Of a stretch of 7,375 bases of DNA, positions 6,945 through 7,375 are shown piece by piece (the first letter of the stretch is position 1; each line of letters starts with the position of its first letter). A program made the position numbers and the translations under genes. The stretch lies in contig JAEUQL010000176.1 in NCBI GenBank assembly GCA_016789295.1, positions 1 to 7,375 on the forward strand, read 5' to 3'. The DNA is from Blastocatellia bacterium. Lineage in GTDB: Bacteria > Acidobacteriota > Blastocatellia > Chloracidobacteriales > JADJPF01. Under the pieces are notes generated by a model. The model searched no databases, had not been told where the DNA came from, and was given only the letters and a program-made list of their open reading frames with translations.

Positions 6945-7375
6945 ATGGAAAGCTTTGTTCAAGACATCAAATTTGGCCTAAGAATATTCTTAAAAAAGCC
7001 CCTATTTACATCACTGGCTGTATTTGTACTTGCACTTGGTATAGGTGCTGCAACAGCAATATTTACCGTCATCAATGCTGTTTTGATAAACCCACTACCA
7101 TTTTCAGACTCAGAAAAGCTAGTAGAAGTTAGTGCTTCTTCTGAAGAAAACTCGACTTTTCCATCTTCTTATCCAAATTTTGTTGATTGGCGATCACAGA
7201 ATCAAGTTTTTGAGCGTATGGCAGCATACAATACACAGAACTTCTTTCTTGGTGGTTCTGCGGAAATTACTCGTGTAAAAGGGTCTTCGGTTTCTCCTGA
7301 CGTGTTTCCCTTACTTGGTGTCAATGCGTATCTTGGCAGAATATTTACAGAAGAAGATGATAAGCCAAATGGTGG
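6945..7375 (+). CDS. ADOP-type ABC transporter permease (MacB_PCD/FtsX family), 3' end outside the window
   Basis: Only the first 143 codons are present. The protein begins MESFVQDIKFGLRIFLKKP, a basic amphipathic segment that precedes the first membrane helix (about 21-43). That helix includes LALGIGAATAIFTVINAVL, matching the MacB periplasmic-core signature LALGIGANTAIFSVVNAVLL. The periplasmic part then shows NPLPFSDSEKLVEV, SYPNFVDWRSQNQVFERMAAY, and FPLLGVNAYLGRIFTEEDD. SYP-x-F-x-DWR-x-QN-x-x-FE is characteristic of the Acidobacterial Duplicated Orphan Permease group, whose members are usually about 800 residues with two FtsX-like modules. It is co-directional with the adaptor and ATPase genes and is the likely membrane partner of that ATPase, although the 316-bp gap makes strict cotranscription uncertain. 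The transported substrate is unknown. Whether the full gene is intact cannot be judged here. Confidence 0.9.
   Translation, partial: MESFVQDIKFGLRIFLKKPLFTSLAVFVLALGIGAATAIFTVINAVLINPLPFSDSEKLVEVSASSEENSTFPSSYPNFVDWRSQNQVFERMAAYNTQNFFLGGSAEITRVKGSSVSPDVFPLLGVNAYLGRIFTEEDDKPNG

Noticed and set aside
6893..7132. Plus-strand open frame overlapping the permease start
   Set aside because: It is out of frame with the permease, cysteine-rich in a random way and without a recognisable motif; the frame starting at 6945 carries the strong family match.
1..7375. CRISPR array, tRNA, rRNA or a defence system
   Set aside because: No regularly spaced repeats, no tRNA or rRNA-like segments and no defence-type proteins were seen on either strand.

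Overview
The window is AT-rich bacterial DNA (roughly 40% G+C by eye) from a Gram-negative-type cell, because it encodes a periplasmic adaptor of a trans-envelope efflux pump and a sensor kinase with a large exported domain. The incomplete permease at the right edge belongs to the ADOP group (Acidobacterial Duplicated Orphan Permease). That points towards Acidobacteriota or a relative, but ADOP-like genes occur elsewhere and the base composition is low for many acidobacteria, so the assignment is tentative.

Layout. Positions 1-415 (minus strand) hold a decayed IS200/IS605-type Y1 transposase gene, broken by frameshifts and apparently lacking its catalytic tyrosine. Between it and the next gene lies a strong hairpin (515-544, extendable to 505-554). 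Positions 590-4198 (minus strand) encode a 1202-residue sensor histidine kinase: signal peptide, fourteen two-component-regulator propeller repeats, Y_Y_Y domain, one membrane helix, then GAF, HisKA and HATPase domains. A 442-bp divergent intergenic region (4199-4640) follows. It contains overlapping inverted repeats in the kinase leader, a 13-bp dyad, and a near-perfect sigma-54 (-24/-12) promoter facing right.

To the right, on the plus strand, run a MacA/HlyD-type periplasmic adaptor (4641-5894), a MacB/LolD-type ABC ATPase (5927-6628), a 316-bp gap, and the first 143 codons of an ADOP-type permease (6945 to the window edge). The gap is not empty: at about 6750-6825 it carries a recognisable relic of the N-terminus of a second ADOP-type permease, whose start codon now reads ATA and whose body is missing. 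This suggests the operon once had two such permeases.

How it may work together (inference): the kinase senses an unknown periplasmic or cytoplasmic signal and phosphorylates a response regulator not present in the window. If that regulator is of the NtrC type, it could drive the sigma-54 promoter of the adjacent efflux operon. The adaptor, ATPase and permease would form a MacAB-like export pump whose substrate cannot be read from the sequence. No TolC-like outer-membrane channel is in the window.
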